A DNA stretch of 30,355 nucleotides. Origin: SZUA-254 sp964596065 (GTDB taxonomy: Bacteria; Bacteroidota; Ignavibacteria; UBA10030; SZUA-254). The notes beneath the pieces were generated by a model. It ran no database searches and was not told the origin of the DNA. It was given only the letters and a program-made list of their open reading frames with translations. Of this stretch, positions 16,260 to 24,576 are shown one piece after another. A program made the translations under genes and the position numbers. The stretch lies in assembly GCA_964596065.1 (NCBI GenBank), contig CAZQSM010000023.1, positions 1 to 30,355 of the forward strand, written 5' to 3'. How positions within the stretch are numbered: the first letter of the stretch is position 1; the number at the start of each line of letters is the position of its first letter.

Positions 16260-17414
16260 TTATTCCCACCACGCGATGATATTGTTGCGGCTCCCGACGG
16301 TCGTCGTTTTCAGCCACGATGTCAGCGCGGCCCCGACGGCGGCCGTCGAAAAATACACTTCGCCGATGCCGTTCCCGATGACGTTGCCGAGGGCCGCGGC
16401 GGACTTCAGCGAGAAGACGGCGCCGTAGATCACGGCCCCGTTGAGCTTGTCGACCTCGTCGGCGATGAGCAGCCCCTTGAAGTTCTTGTTGTTGTCGACC
16501 TGCAGGTTCTTGATGATCGCGTTCTTCGACGCGTTGTGGACGATCAGGATTCCCGAGCCGGTGATGTTCGCCGGATTCCAGGTCTGGCCGGAACCGCTCG
16601 CGGGCAGTTCGACGTAGGTGACGCCCCGGAGGGGGTACGTCAGCGTCGACGGGTTGGTGGCATACTGGCTCCCGCCCATCCCGTTCTTTGCGATGGCCTT
16701 GAGGGTGCCTTCGGGAAACCCGGCCGCCGAGCCGCCGAGCACGCTGTCGGGTGATCCCGGATAGACGCCTCCCGGCCACGTCTGATTCGTCCTGATCACG
16801 ACCGAGTCCGACGGCCAGCCGATCGGCGCCACGTCGATCCGCGGTGAATCGGGGGTCCCGCCGAACGTCGAACTCCCGGTCGGCATCACGTAATTTTGCG
16901 TCGTCCAGACAGCCCACCGGCCGGTGTTCGGGATGACGTTCCCGTTCATGTCGTGCTCGCGCCCGTCGACGATCAGGTTGCCGTTCGTCTGGACGTCGTT
17001 GTTTGCCGTCACCGCCGCGAGGATGGTGGAGGGGAGATATGACCGGAACACATACGCGGTCGAGGTGTCGTACCGGGTGGGGAGGTTCGCCGGGCCGGCG
17101 GTGGCCATCGCCGACACCCGCACCACTTTTTTCCCGAAAAACACCGTGTCGACGGCGGTGACGAAGACCGTCCCGCCGAAGAGACTCAGCGGGCTCCCGG
17201 CCGAGCCGATGCCGGCGCGCCACGACGTGTCGGCCGCGAGCCGGTTGAGCGCCAGGTTGACCCCCGACTGGGCGATGTTCTTCCCGATGTGCCGGTAATT
17301 CAGCGAGACGACGTTCTCCTCCTGCCGCCGGTTCGAGGCGTTGATCCCCTCGATGACGATCCCCGTGAGGATAAAGGAGACCAGGATGATGAACAGGAGC
17401 GCGCGTCCGAACAT
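16260..17414 (-). CDS. PilX-like minor pilin / pilus-assembly protein candidate
   Basis: A 384-residue protein opening MFGRALLFIILVSFILTGIVIEGI, one N-terminal hydrophobic helix followed by a polar alpha region (NRRQEENVVSLNYRHIGKNIAQSGVNLALNRL), as in PilX-type minor pilins. The rest (about 90-384) is beta-rich with many Gly/Ser/Asn/Thr residues, including ITGSGILIVHNAS and IKNLQVDNNKNFKGLLIAD, reminiscent of PilX-associated repeats. The usual prepilin peptidase site (Gly followed by F/M and Glu at +5) is not clear. It lies between the GspE/PilB gene (4 bases away) and another pilin-like gene (12 bases away), and context is a main reason for the call. Confidence 0.7.
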   Translation of the reverse strand: MFGRALLFIILVSFILTGIVIEGINASNRRQEENVVSLNYRHIGKNIAQSGVNLALNRLAADTSWRAGIGSAGSPLSLFGGTVFVTAVDTVFFGKKVVRVSAMATAGPANLPTRYDTSTAYVFRSYLPSTILAAVTANNDVQTNGNLIVDGREHDMNGNVIPNTGRWAVWTTQNYVMPTGSSTFGGTPDSPRIDVAPIGWPSDSVVIRTNQTWPGGVYPGSPDSVLGGSAAGFPEGTLKAIAKNGMGGSQYATNPSTLTYPLRGVTYVELPASGSGQTWNPANITGSGILIVHNASKNAIIKNLQVDNNKNFKGLLIADEVDKLNGAVIYGAVFSLKSAAALGNVIGNGIGEVYFSTAAVGAALTSWLKTTTVGSRNNIIAWWE

Positions 17415-17426
17415 GGGGTTCCGTTC

Positions 17427-18032
17427 CTATTTCAGGTTGACGGGTCTGATCATTTTTTCCCACGACGCGGAGGAGAAGGTGGTGTCGTACTTCACCGTCC
17501 CGTTGGGAAGCCGTTTCGGCTCGATAAAGCTCCCGGCCTGGAGGCTGAGGGTGACTTTCACGCCCCTGATGAGCGCGCTGTTGGCGACAGCCGGGGTCGT
17601 CGCGAGCGGGGTCCCCGCCTGGTCGTAGTACCAGAACCGGAACCGGGTGACGCCGACCCGGAACGGCACCGGCGTTCCCCCGTTGTACGCGCGGTACAGG
17701 ACGCGCGAGCGGGGATTGACCTGGGTGGGGTCCGCGGTGCTCCCGAGATAGTAGCTGACGCTGTCAGGGTTTCCGTCGCTGTTGAAATCGGCCCGCAGGT
17801 AGACGCGGCTCGATTCGGCCATCTTGAAATTGGGGAGCGTGAAATTGTTGTAGCCCACCTTCCGGAGGTCGTATTCGAGGATGTCCGTCACGACGCTCAT
17901 GTTCTGCTGCGCGCCGGTCGTCAGGGCTTTCGCCGACGCCGCGGTGTTGAGCTTCGTGTTGAGCGAATGGAGCGAGATCAGCATCGTCCCGCCGATCACC
18001 GCCGAGAACAGCATGTCCATCAGTATCGGCAT
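17427..18032 (-). CDS. PilW/GspJ-like minor pseudopilin candidate
   Basis: A 201-residue protein with an N-terminal hydrophobic helix (MPILMDMLFSAVIGGTMLISL). It then shows the pattern QQNMSVVTDILEYDLRKVGY, typical of PilW/GspJ-like minor pilins, where a short helix ends in DLRxxGY. The remainder is a beta-rich globular domain (FRFWYYDQAGTP). GGAGGG lies about 10 bases upstream of ATG 18032. No canonical G/FTLIE-type cleavage site is visible. It lies 18 bases after one pilin-like gene and 12 before another, which supports a pilus or pseudopilus tip role. Confidence 0.72.
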   Translation of the reverse strand: MPILMDMLFSAVIGGTMLISLHSLNTKLNTAASAKALTTGAQQNMSVVTDILEYDLRKVGYNNFTLPNFKMAESSRVYLRADFNSDGNPDSVSYYLGSTADPTQVNPRSRVLYRAYNGGTPVPFRVGVTRFRFWYYDQAGTPLATTPAVANSALIRGVKVTLSLQAGSFIEPKRLPNGTVKYDTTFSSASWEKMIRPVNLK

Positions 18033-18050
18033 CGTCCGGGGACCCTCCGG

Positions 18051-18605
18051 TCAGTAGGTGGTGGTGTATGGAAGCACGACCGGCCGGGGGAGGTACCTGC
18101 CCGTGACCGTGACCGTGATGAGTTTGCACATCGTCCGGTGGCCGGCCGGGCCGGCCTCCGGATTCGCGAGCGGGACATAGGACACCACCGCGCGGAGCGT
18201 GTCGCCCTCGAACCCCCTCGCGGCTTTCAGGAGGCGCGTGTAGCCGTTGTAGTCGTCGAAATCGTCGAACTTCACGGACGACGGGTACCCCGGGTAGGCC
18301 GGGCTGAACGGCGAGGAGGTCACCATCGTGTCGACCGAAGGGACGCTCTCGGTCCCCCCGTCCCGTCCGAGCGAGCCCGCGGGCGTGAACCCGGAGGTAT
18401 CGGCCACGACGACGGAAACGCTCTGCTCGTCGAAGGCCTTTCCCCTCGCCTCGTCGATCAGCGACTGCGCGGCGCCGTAGGCCGCGAGGACGTACTCGTT
18501 GCCGAGCGTCTCGTTCTCGTTGTACGAGATCAGGTTTTGCGTCGAAACCATCAGGGTGCCCAGCAGGAGCAGCGCCCCGATGGTGAGAAAGAGGTTGTAA
18601 CCCAT
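18051..18605 (-). CDS. Minor pilin-like membrane-anchored protein
   Basis: Start ATG 18605 (MGYNLFLTIGALLLLGTLMV) was chosen because the hydrophobic helix then begins at residue 4; a longer frame up to 18734 has a 43-residue, charged, low-quality extension. The 184-residue product has one N-terminal helix, then an amphipathic stretch (NETLGNEYVLAAYGAAQSLIDEARGK) and a small beta domain. This is the architecture of PilV/GspI-type minor pilins, but without a clear prepilin peptidase motif. It is the first gene of the four-gene minus-strand pilus/secretion cluster. Family assignment is mostly from topology and context. Confidence 0.68.
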   Translation of the reverse strand: MGYNLFLTIGALLLLGTLMVSTQNLISYNENETLGNEYVLAAYGAAQSLIDEARGKAFDEQSVSVVVADTSGFTPAGSLGRDGGTESVPSVDTMVTSSPFSPAYPGYPSSVKFDDFDDYNGYTRLLKAARGFEGDTLRAVVSYVPLANPEAGPAGHRTMCKLITVTVTGRYLPRPVVLPYTTTY

Positions 18606-18903
18606 ATTGGCCCTGGGGGGGTGAGTGGAAAATGTCCCGGGGAAGAGGACGGATACCCGATTCCGAGACCCCCGCCGGCCTCCATCCGGCTTGACCGGAA
18701 CCGGCGGTTCGGAACTGTCATAAAGGTATTTCAATCCCCGTTTGCAATCAAGGATGCCAGCCCCCGCCTGATCGAAGATCAGGAAGATCGGGAAGAGGGG
18801 TTTCCCGAATTACCTGATCCCGGGAACGACCCTCCCTATTTTGAGATTCTCCCGGGTTAGGTTACCTTGGTATCCAATCCTCGACCCACCAACGGAGAAC
18901 ACA
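18606..18903. other. 298-base divergent intergenic region with short hairpin
   Basis: It separates the minus-strand pilin cluster from the plus-strand secreted gene. It holds a 7-bp stem, CCTGATC (18767-18773) and GATCAGG (18777-18783), with a GAA loop; CCTGATC recurs at about 18813. The candidate plus-strand promoter is at 18841-18868. I could not find a convincing promoter for the pilin cluster. Confidence 0.5.
18841..18868 (+). promoter_or_regulatory. Candidate promoter for the DUF1579-like gene
   Basis: TTGAGA (18841-18846), a 16-base spacer and TACCTT (18863-18868), predicting a leader of about 30 bases before ATG 18904. The -10 box is only a partial match to TATAAT but fits the TAnnTT form of the other promoters here. 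Confidence 0.35.
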
Positions 18904-19416
18904 ATGATCGCAGCCATGCTCCTCTTACTCCTCGGCTCCGCCGATTCCCCCGCCGGCGGGGCCCGCCCGGCCCCCGGGACGGCTTTCGATTTCTGGGTGG
19001 GAAGGTGGAATGTCCACTGGTTCGCGCAGGACGGCTCCAGGGTGGAGGGAACGAACGTGGTCGAAAAAACGCTCGACGGGAAGGTGCTGCTGGAGCATTT
19101 CGAGGACCCATCCAACAATTTCAAGGGGACCAGCATTTCCGTCTTCAGAGTCGCCGACAGCACCTGGAGGCAGGCGTGGGCCGACAACCAGGGGGGGTAT
19201 TTCGATTTCACCGGGGAGATCGTCGGGCAGACGAGGATCTTCAGGACGCACGCCGGCGCCGCCGGGATCGATTCCGCCTTCCAGCGGATGAGGTTCTACG
19301 ACATTCTCCCCGGTTCGTTCACCTGGGACTGGGAAGGCACCCGCGACGGCGGACGCACCTGGAAACTCCTCTGGAGAATTTATTATTCGAGGATGGTCGA
19401 CACACCGAAAAAATAA
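18904..19416 (+). CDS. Small secreted DUF1579/lipocalin-like protein
   Basis: ATG 18904 has GGAG 6 bases upstream. The 170-residue product begins with a signal-peptide-like segment (MIAAMLLLLLGSADSPAGG). It then has FDFWVGRWNVHW near residue 30, the FWxGxW opening typical of DUF1579 and related lipocalin-like beta-barrel proteins. Repeated aromatic beta-strand segments follow (WRQAWADNQGGYFDF, FTWDWEGTRDGG). The function of this family is unknown; small-ligand binding is plausible from the fold only. It stands alone with its own promoter candidate, ahead of the HerA-like gene. Confidence 0.78.
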   Translation: MIAAMLLLLLGSADSPAGGARPAPGTAFDFWVGRWNVHWFAQDGSRVEGTNVVEKTLDGKVLLEHFEDPSNNFKGTSISVFRVADSTWRQAWADNQGGYFDFTGEIVGQTRIFRTHAGAAGIDSAFQRMRFYDILPGSFTWDWEGTRDGGRTWKLLWRIYYSRMVDTPKK

Positions 19417-19472
19417 TGCCAGCCCGAACCGCCGTGCGGGGCGACGTTCACGCCCGCCGGGGGGGGAGAAAC

Positions 19473-19501
19473 TTGAACCGGCAGCGCAGGCATCGTATAT
19501 T
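19473..19501 (+). promoter_or_regulatory. Strong promoter candidate for the HerA/YjgR-like gene
   Basis: TTGAAC (19473-19478), an exact 17-base spacer and TATATT (19496-19501). This predicts transcription from about 19508 and a leader of about 30 bases before ATG 19538. The -35 with its flank (TGAACCGG) is shared with the promoter at 24498. Confidence 0.6.
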
Positions 19502-19537
19502 GCAGCATACCCACCTCAATTCCGGGACAGGACTCTC

Positions 19538-21025
<1,488 letters not shown>

Positions 21026-21057
21026 TCGGTCAATAACACCCACAATCACCAACCCAT

Positions 21058-21076
21058 CGCCGCGCCCGGCGCGGCG
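21058..21076. terminator. GC-rich hairpin after the HerA-like gene, weak terminator or attenuator candidate
   Basis: Arms CGCCGCG and CGCGGCG around a CCCGG loop, 33 bases after the HerA-like stop and 34 bases before the start of the next gene. It is followed by TCCTT, not a real T-run. Confidence 0.3.
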
Positions 21077-21109
21077 TCCTTCAACAACAGACAAATGAAA
21101 GGGGACATC

Positions 21110-21322
21110 ATGCAGGAACTCATCAAGCTCGTCACGGACAAGACGGGAGTTTCTCCCGAAATCGCCGCGAAGGCGGTTGAAGTCATCACCGGCTATCTCA
21201 AGACCAGGATGCCCGCGCTGGGCGGCCAGCTCGACTCCCTCATGAAGGGCGCCGGCGGAGGGCTCGGGGACATGGCCGGGAAAGCGGCCGGCGGGATCAC
21301 GGACATGTTCGGAAAGAAGTGA
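21110..21322 (+). CDS. Small helical hypothetical protein with Gly-rich tail
   Basis: A 70-residue protein. ATG 21110 is preferred to ATG 21095 because AAAGGGGA lies 4 bases before it. The first part (ELIKLVTDKTGVSPEIAAKA, then VEVITGYLKTR) looks like two or three helices. It is similar in style to small DUF2267/DUF2780-like proteins whose N-terminal helices contain a 'TGvs...A..A' pattern. The tail (GGGLGDMAGKAAGGITDMFG) is Gly-rich and amphipathic. There is no signal peptide. Its stop overlaps the ATG of the NmrA-like gene (TGATG), implying translational coupling. Function unknown. Confidence 0.72.
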   Translation: MQELIKLVTDKTGVSPEIAAKAVEVITGYLKTRMPALGGQLDSLMKGAGGGLGDMAGKAAGGITDMFGKK

Positions 21323-22275
21323 TGGGTATGGAAAAAAAGATCATCGCAATCCTGGGCGCCACCGGCGCCCAGGGGGGCGGTCTCGCCCGGGCGATCCTCT
21401 CCGACCCCGCGGGCCCGTTTTCTGTTCGCGCCATCACCAGGGACGTCAATTCCGACAAGGCGAAGCAACTTGCGCAGATGGGTGCCGAGGTCGTCGCGGC
21501 GAGCGTCGACGACGTCGCCGGCCTGTCGAGGGCCTTTGCCGGCGCGTACGGCGCGTACGGGGTCACCTTCTATTGGGACCATTTTTCGCCCGAGAGGGAA
21601 ACGGCCAACGGACGCGCCATCGCCGAAGCATCGAAGGCGGCCGGGCTGCAGCACGTGATCTGGTCCACGTTCGAGGACACGCGGAAGAAATGGCCCATCG
21701 AAGACACCCGGGTTCCCACGCTGATGGGGAAATACAAGGTCCCGCATTTTGACAGCAAGGCGGACGCCGACGCGTGGTTCGTTTCCCTCGGAGTCCCCAC
21801 GACCTTTCTTCTCACGTCGTTCTACTGGGAAAACATGATCTACTTCGGCCAGGGACCGAGGAAGGGGCCTGACGGAACGCTCGCGATCAGTTTCCCGCTC
21901 GGTGATAAAAAAATGCCCTCGATCGCCGCCGGTGACATCGGGAAATGCGCCTACGGAATATTCAAGCGGGGGAAGGAGTTCGTCGGCAAGACCGTCGGGG
22001 TCGCCGGTGAACACCTGAGCGGCGCGGAGATGGCGTCGGCGCTCTCGAAGGCCCTTGGGAAGCCGGTGCGCTACAATGAGCTGACGCCCGACGCCTACCG
22101 GGCCCTCGGATTTCCGGGCGCCGACGACATGGGCAACATGCTCCAGTACAAGCGGGACTTCGACGCCGAGTATCGCGCCGCGCGCAGCGTCGAACGCAGC
22201 CGGGAGCTCAACCCGGAGTTATTGAATTTCGCGGATTGGCTGGAGCAGAACAAGTCGAGGATTCCGATCGGCTGA
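21322..22275 (+). CDS. NmrA-like NAD(P)-binding oxidoreductase or redox sensor
   Basis: A 317-residue atypical short-chain dehydrogenase of the NmrA/HSCARG type. The N-terminal IIAILGATGAQGGGLARAIL holds the GxxGxxG dinucleotide-binding loop. RAITRDVNSDKAKQLAQMGAEVV is the second strand, with an Arg that would favour NADP. The segment HVIWSTFEDTRKKWP and the later KYKVPHFDSKADADAW replace the canonical YxxxK active site, as is usual in this family, where many members sense NAD(P) rather than catalyse. ATG 21322 overlaps the upstream stop; ATG 21328 is an alternative. The gene ends 88 bases before a convergent desaturase gene. Confidence 0.9.
   Translation: MGMEKKIIAILGATGAQGGGLARAILSDPAGPFSVRAITRDVNSDKAKQLAQMGAEVVAASVDDVAGLSRAFAGAYGAYGVTFYWDHFSPERETANGRAIAEASKAAGLQHVIWSTFEDTRKKWPIEDTRVPTLMGKYKVPHFDSKADADAWFVSLGVPTTFLLTSFYWENMIYFGQGPRKGPDGTLAISFPLGDKKMPSIAAGDIGKCAYGIFKRGKEFVGKTVGVAGEHLSGAEMASALSKALGKPVRYNELTPDAYRALGFPGADDMGNMLQYKRDFDAEYRAARSVERSRELNPELLNFADWLEQNKSRIPIG
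21351..21373. repeat. 10-bp perfect inverted repeat inside the NmrA-like gene
   Basis: CCTGGGCGCC and GGCGCCCAGG flank a 3-base loop (ACC), about 30 bases after the start codon. It encodes the glycine-rich LGATGAQG loop. It may be a by-product of GC-rich codon choice, but the predicted mRNA hairpin would be strong. Confidence 0.6.
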
Positions 22276-22298
22276 CCGGGAGGAGGGTGACGGGATGT

Positions 22299-22348
22299 CG
22301 CCGCCCCGCGGGGCGGCGCGTGGAGGCGGACCCGACAGGTTCGCCTCC
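22299..22348. terminator. Tandem hairpins between convergent genes, terminator candidate
   Basis: A 20-base perfect palindrome (22299-22318, core CCGCCCCGCGGGGCGG) is followed by a second stem, GGAGGCG (22322-22328) with CGCCTCC (22342-22348). Both lie in the 87-base gap between the NmrA-like gene (plus) and the desaturase gene (minus). Only a short CGTTTC follows, so intrinsic termination would be imperfect. Confidence 0.5.
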
Positions 22349-22362
22349 GTCGTTTCAGGGGG

Positions 22363-23397
22363 TCACGCGGCGGCGGGCTGCCGGGAATAGCGCCGCTTCC
22401 ACTGGGAGAAACTGATCAGCTTCTTCTGCCGTTCGTCCCAGAGCGTCAGGACGAGGCTCTTCAGGCTCGTCCGTATCGTCAGCACGGACGCCTTCTGGAC
22501 CACGGGCACCTCGGTGTGGCATTTCTCGAGGAGGTAGTTCGGTATCTTCGGGCTGAGGTGGTGGACGTGATGGTACCCGATGTTGCCCGTGAACCATTGC
22601 AGGATCTTGGGGAGCCGGTAGAACGAACTGCCCTGCAGCGCCGCCGCCCCGAAATCCCACTCGTTGCTCTCGCTCCAATAGGTGTCCTCAAACTGGTGCT
22701 GGACGTAAAACAGCCACATCCCGAGCGTGGAGGTGGCGACCGTGATGGGGATCTGCACCGCGAGAAACGTCTTCCATCCGACGAGGTAGATGAGGCCGGT
22801 GGCGGCCGCAGCGATCGCGAGGTTCGTGAGATAGACGCTTGCCTCCACCTTCCGGAGGGCGTTCATCCTGGAGATCGGAAACCGGTAGAGGACCGCGAAC
22901 ATGAACGTCGGGACGAAGACGAAGAGCACGACGGGGTTCCGGTAGAGCCGGTACCGGAGCTTGCCCCATCGGGACAGCTGCTGGTATTCGGCAACGGTCA
23001 TCGTGTAGATGTCGCCGATGCCGCGTTTATCGAGTTTGCCGGCGCCGGCGTGATGGATCGCGTGGCTCTTCCGCCAGTAGTGGTACGGCGTGAGGGTCGG
23101 GACGCTGCCGAGCATTCCGACGATGTCGTTCGCCGCCTGGGAACGGAAAAAAGACCCGTGTCCGCAATCGTGCTGGATGATGAAGATGCGGGCCATGAAT
23201 CCGGCCGCGATCACCGAGAGCGCGAGCGTCAGGATGTAGCTCACGTCGAGGCTGAGGACCATCAGATACCAGAGGGCGAAAAAGGGGAGGAACGAGTTGC
23301 AGATCTGCCAGACGCTGCTCCGGACGCGGGGGGTGTGATACCTGGAGATCACGCCGCTCCAGAAGCTCTGGTCGATTACGGTTTTTTCAGCTTCCAT
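22363..23397 (-). CDS. Membrane fatty acid desaturase (DesA-like)
   Basis: A 344-residue di-iron membrane enzyme that introduces double bonds into acyl chains. The three histidine boxes are present: HDCGH (76-80), HAIHH (112-116) and YHHVHH (275-280). An extra HQFEDTYW (234-241) is typical of this FA_desaturase branch. Hydrophobic segments lie at about 35-75 and 155-225. ATG 23397 is chosen over ATG 23421 because AGAGG lies 4 bases before it, and because a -10-like TACATT would put the transcript start very close to 23421. The gene stands alone between convergent and divergent neighbours. The substrate and regiospecificity cannot be read from sequence; it could also act on carotenoids or sterols, though the box pattern favours fatty acids. 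Confidence 0.93.
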   Translation of the reverse strand: MEAEKTVIDQSFWSGVISRYHTPRVRSSVWQICNSFLPFFALWYLMVLSLDVSYILTLALSVIAAGFMARIFIIQHDCGHGSFFRSQAANDIVGMLGSVPTLTPYHYWRKSHAIHHAGAGKLDKRGIGDIYTMTVAEYQQLSRWGKLRYRLYRNPVVLFVFVPTFMFAVLYRFPISRMNALRKVEASVYLTNLAIAAAATGLIYLVGWKTFLAVQIPITVATSTLGMWLFYVQHQFEDTYWSESNEWDFGAAALQGSSFYRLPKILQWFTGNIGYHHVHHLSPKIPNYLLEKCHTEVPVVQKASVLTIRTSLKSLVLTLWDERQKKLISFSQWKRRYSRQPAAA

Positions 23398-23437
23398 CCA
23401 TCCTCTTGCATTATGAATCATTGAAGAAACCCACCAT

Positions 23438-23443
23438 AATGTA
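23438..23443 (-). promoter_or_regulatory. Possible -10 element for the desaturase gene
   Basis: On the minus strand TACATTATGG matches the TACATTAT seen upstream of 12140. Transcription would begin near 23430, about 33 bases before ATG 23397. No good -35 is placed 17 bases upstream, so this is weak. Confidence 0.3.
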
Positions 23444-23607
23444 ACAGAATTTGAATGAAAATGAAGAAGTTTTTCGGGGTCCCCCGAACCCTTTTCCCCT
23501 TCCGGGCATCATATCAGCGGAAAATTTAATAAATTCAACCATTATCGGTTCATACGACGCCCGGTACCCGTTTTTTCCCCGGGTGGAAATCGAAGGAGAA
23601 TTGGCCA

Positions 23608-24066
23608 ATGGGTCAGGCGAAAGCAACGGTCAGGCAGGTTCAGGGGGTGACGCTCGTGGCCAGGGGAGACTCGAATCACTGGGTGGCCATGGACGGCTCG
23701 CCGGCGATCGGCGGGAGCGCCGCCGGTACCAGCCCGAAGGAGCTGGTCCTGCTGGGGCTCGGGGGGTGCACCGCGTTCGACGTCATTTCGATCCTCACGA
23801 AAAAGCGGGCACCCTTCACAAACCTGGAGGTCAGACTCACCGCCGACGTGAGCGAGGAGCATCCGCGCGTCTACACCGGCATCCACATCGAATACGTGGT
23901 CACCGGCGACGGCGTGGAGTCCGCTGACGTCGAGAGGGCCATCGAACTCTCGACGACGAAATATTGCGCCGTCACCGCGATGCTGAGGCCCTCGGTCCGT
24001 ATCACCCATTCGCACACGATCGTGCCGTCGGGGTCCGCGCCGCGGGTCCCGTCGGCGCGGGCCTGA
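23608..24066 (+). CDS. OsmC/Ohr-family peroxide-handling protein
   Basis: A 152-residue protein with a good ribosome site (AAGGAG, 9 bases before ATG 23608). It carries the two redox Cys of the family: Cys54 in LGGCTAFD and Cys120 in KYCAV. The family also has a conserved SPKELVLLGLGGC segment, seen here at 42-54. OsmC-type proteins reduce organic hydroperoxides in the cytoplasm, and some members act on sulfur or persulfide compounds. A rhodanese-type gene starts 11 bases after the stop, so the pair may be co-transcribed in thiol or sulfur stress handling; that link is inference. Confidence 0.92.
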   Translation: MGQAKATVRQVQGVTLVARGDSNHWVAMDGSPAIGGSAAGTSPKELVLLGLGGCTAFDVISILTKKRAPFTNLEVRLTADVSEEHPRVYTGIHIEYVVTGDGVESADVERAIELSTTKYCAVTAMLRPSVRITHSHTIVPSGSAPRVPSARA

Positions 24067-24077
24067 GGAGACCGCCG

Positions 24078-24449
24078 ATGGAACCGGGACAGATCATCCT
24101 GTACGCGATGCTGGGCGGGTTCCTGCTCTTCAACGTGGTGCGATTTTTCAGGAACAGGTCGGTCCCGCAGGTCGATCCGTCCGCGATACCTTCAGGGTCG
24201 GTGCTCCTCGACGTCCGGACGGCGGGGGAGCGGTCGCAGGGGTCCATACCGGATTCGATCCACATACCCCTCCAGGAGCTCGGGGCCAGGGCGGACGAAC
24301 TGACGAGGCACCGTGCCGCCCGGATCATCTGCTATTGCCGGAGCGGCTCGAGGAGCCTCACCGCCGCCGCCCGGCTCAGGAAGCTCGGCTACCAGGCTGA
24401 AAGCCTCCGCGGCGGAATCTCCGGGTGGAAATTCACATCCGGGGGCTGA
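24078..24449 (+). CDS. Membrane-anchored rhodanese-domain protein
   Basis: A 123-residue protein. ATG 24078 has GAGGAG 7 bases upstream, overlapping the end of the OsmC-like gene. A single N-terminal helix (about 5-24, IILYAMLGGFLLFNVVRFF) is followed by one rhodanese domain (about 32-120). The domain has LLDVRTAGE, GSIPDSIHIPL and the active-site loop CRSGSRS with catalytic Cys87. Single-domain rhodaneses carry sulfane sulfur as a Cys-persulfide. The anchor places the domain at the inner membrane, probably on the cytoplasmic side given the basic residues after the helix. It is likely in an operon with the OsmC-like gene. A palindrome and the promoter of the cytochrome operon follow the stop. 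Confidence 0.93.
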   Translation: MEPGQIILYAMLGGFLLFNVVRFFRNRSVPQVDPSAIPSGSVLLDVRTAGERSQGSIPDSIHIPLQELGARADELTRHRAARIICYCRSGSRSLTAAARLRKLGYQAESLRGGISGWKFTSGG

Positions 24450-24475
24450 CGAACGGGACAGTTCGCGTCACGACC

Positions 24476-24491
24476 TGTGCTCCGGAGCACA
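24476..24491. promoter_or_regulatory. 16-base perfect palindrome upstream of the cytochrome operon promoter, operator candidate
   Basis: TGTGCTCCGGAGCACA is a perfect dyad ending 6 bases before the -35 box at 24498. That is a usual place for an activator site. It also lies 26 bases after the rhodanese stop, so a hairpin/terminator role is possible, but there is no T-run. Confidence 0.5.
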
Positions 24492-24497
24492 AACGGG

Positions 24498-24526
24498 CTG
24501 AACCGGAACGGCGGACCGGCTATATT
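24498..24526 (+). promoter_or_regulatory. Promoter candidate for the multihaem cytochrome operon
   Basis: CTGAAC (24498-24503), an exact 17-base spacer and TATATT (24521-24526). The predicted start of transcription is near 24533, giving a leader of about 44 bases before ATG 24577. The arrangement and the CCGG after the -35 match the promoter at 19473. Confidence 0.6.
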
Positions 24527-24576
24527 TCAGTTTTATCGGGGAGGACAGGGGGGGTCGGACGGGGACATACGACTGA

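Noticed and set aside
14606..16279. Plus-strand open frame opposite the GspE/PilB gene
   Set aside because: Asp/Arg/Val-rich shadow; the minus strand has all ATPase motifs.
18606..18734. N-terminal extension of the first minor-pilin-like gene
   Set aside because: The extra 43 residues are charged and Pro-rich and would bury the membrane helix. ATG 18605 gives a normal N-terminus.
17289..18860. Plus-strand open frame across the minor-pilin genes
   Set aside because: Arg/Glu/Val-rich shadow without domains. The minus-strand genes have consistent hydrophobic N-termini and tight spacing.
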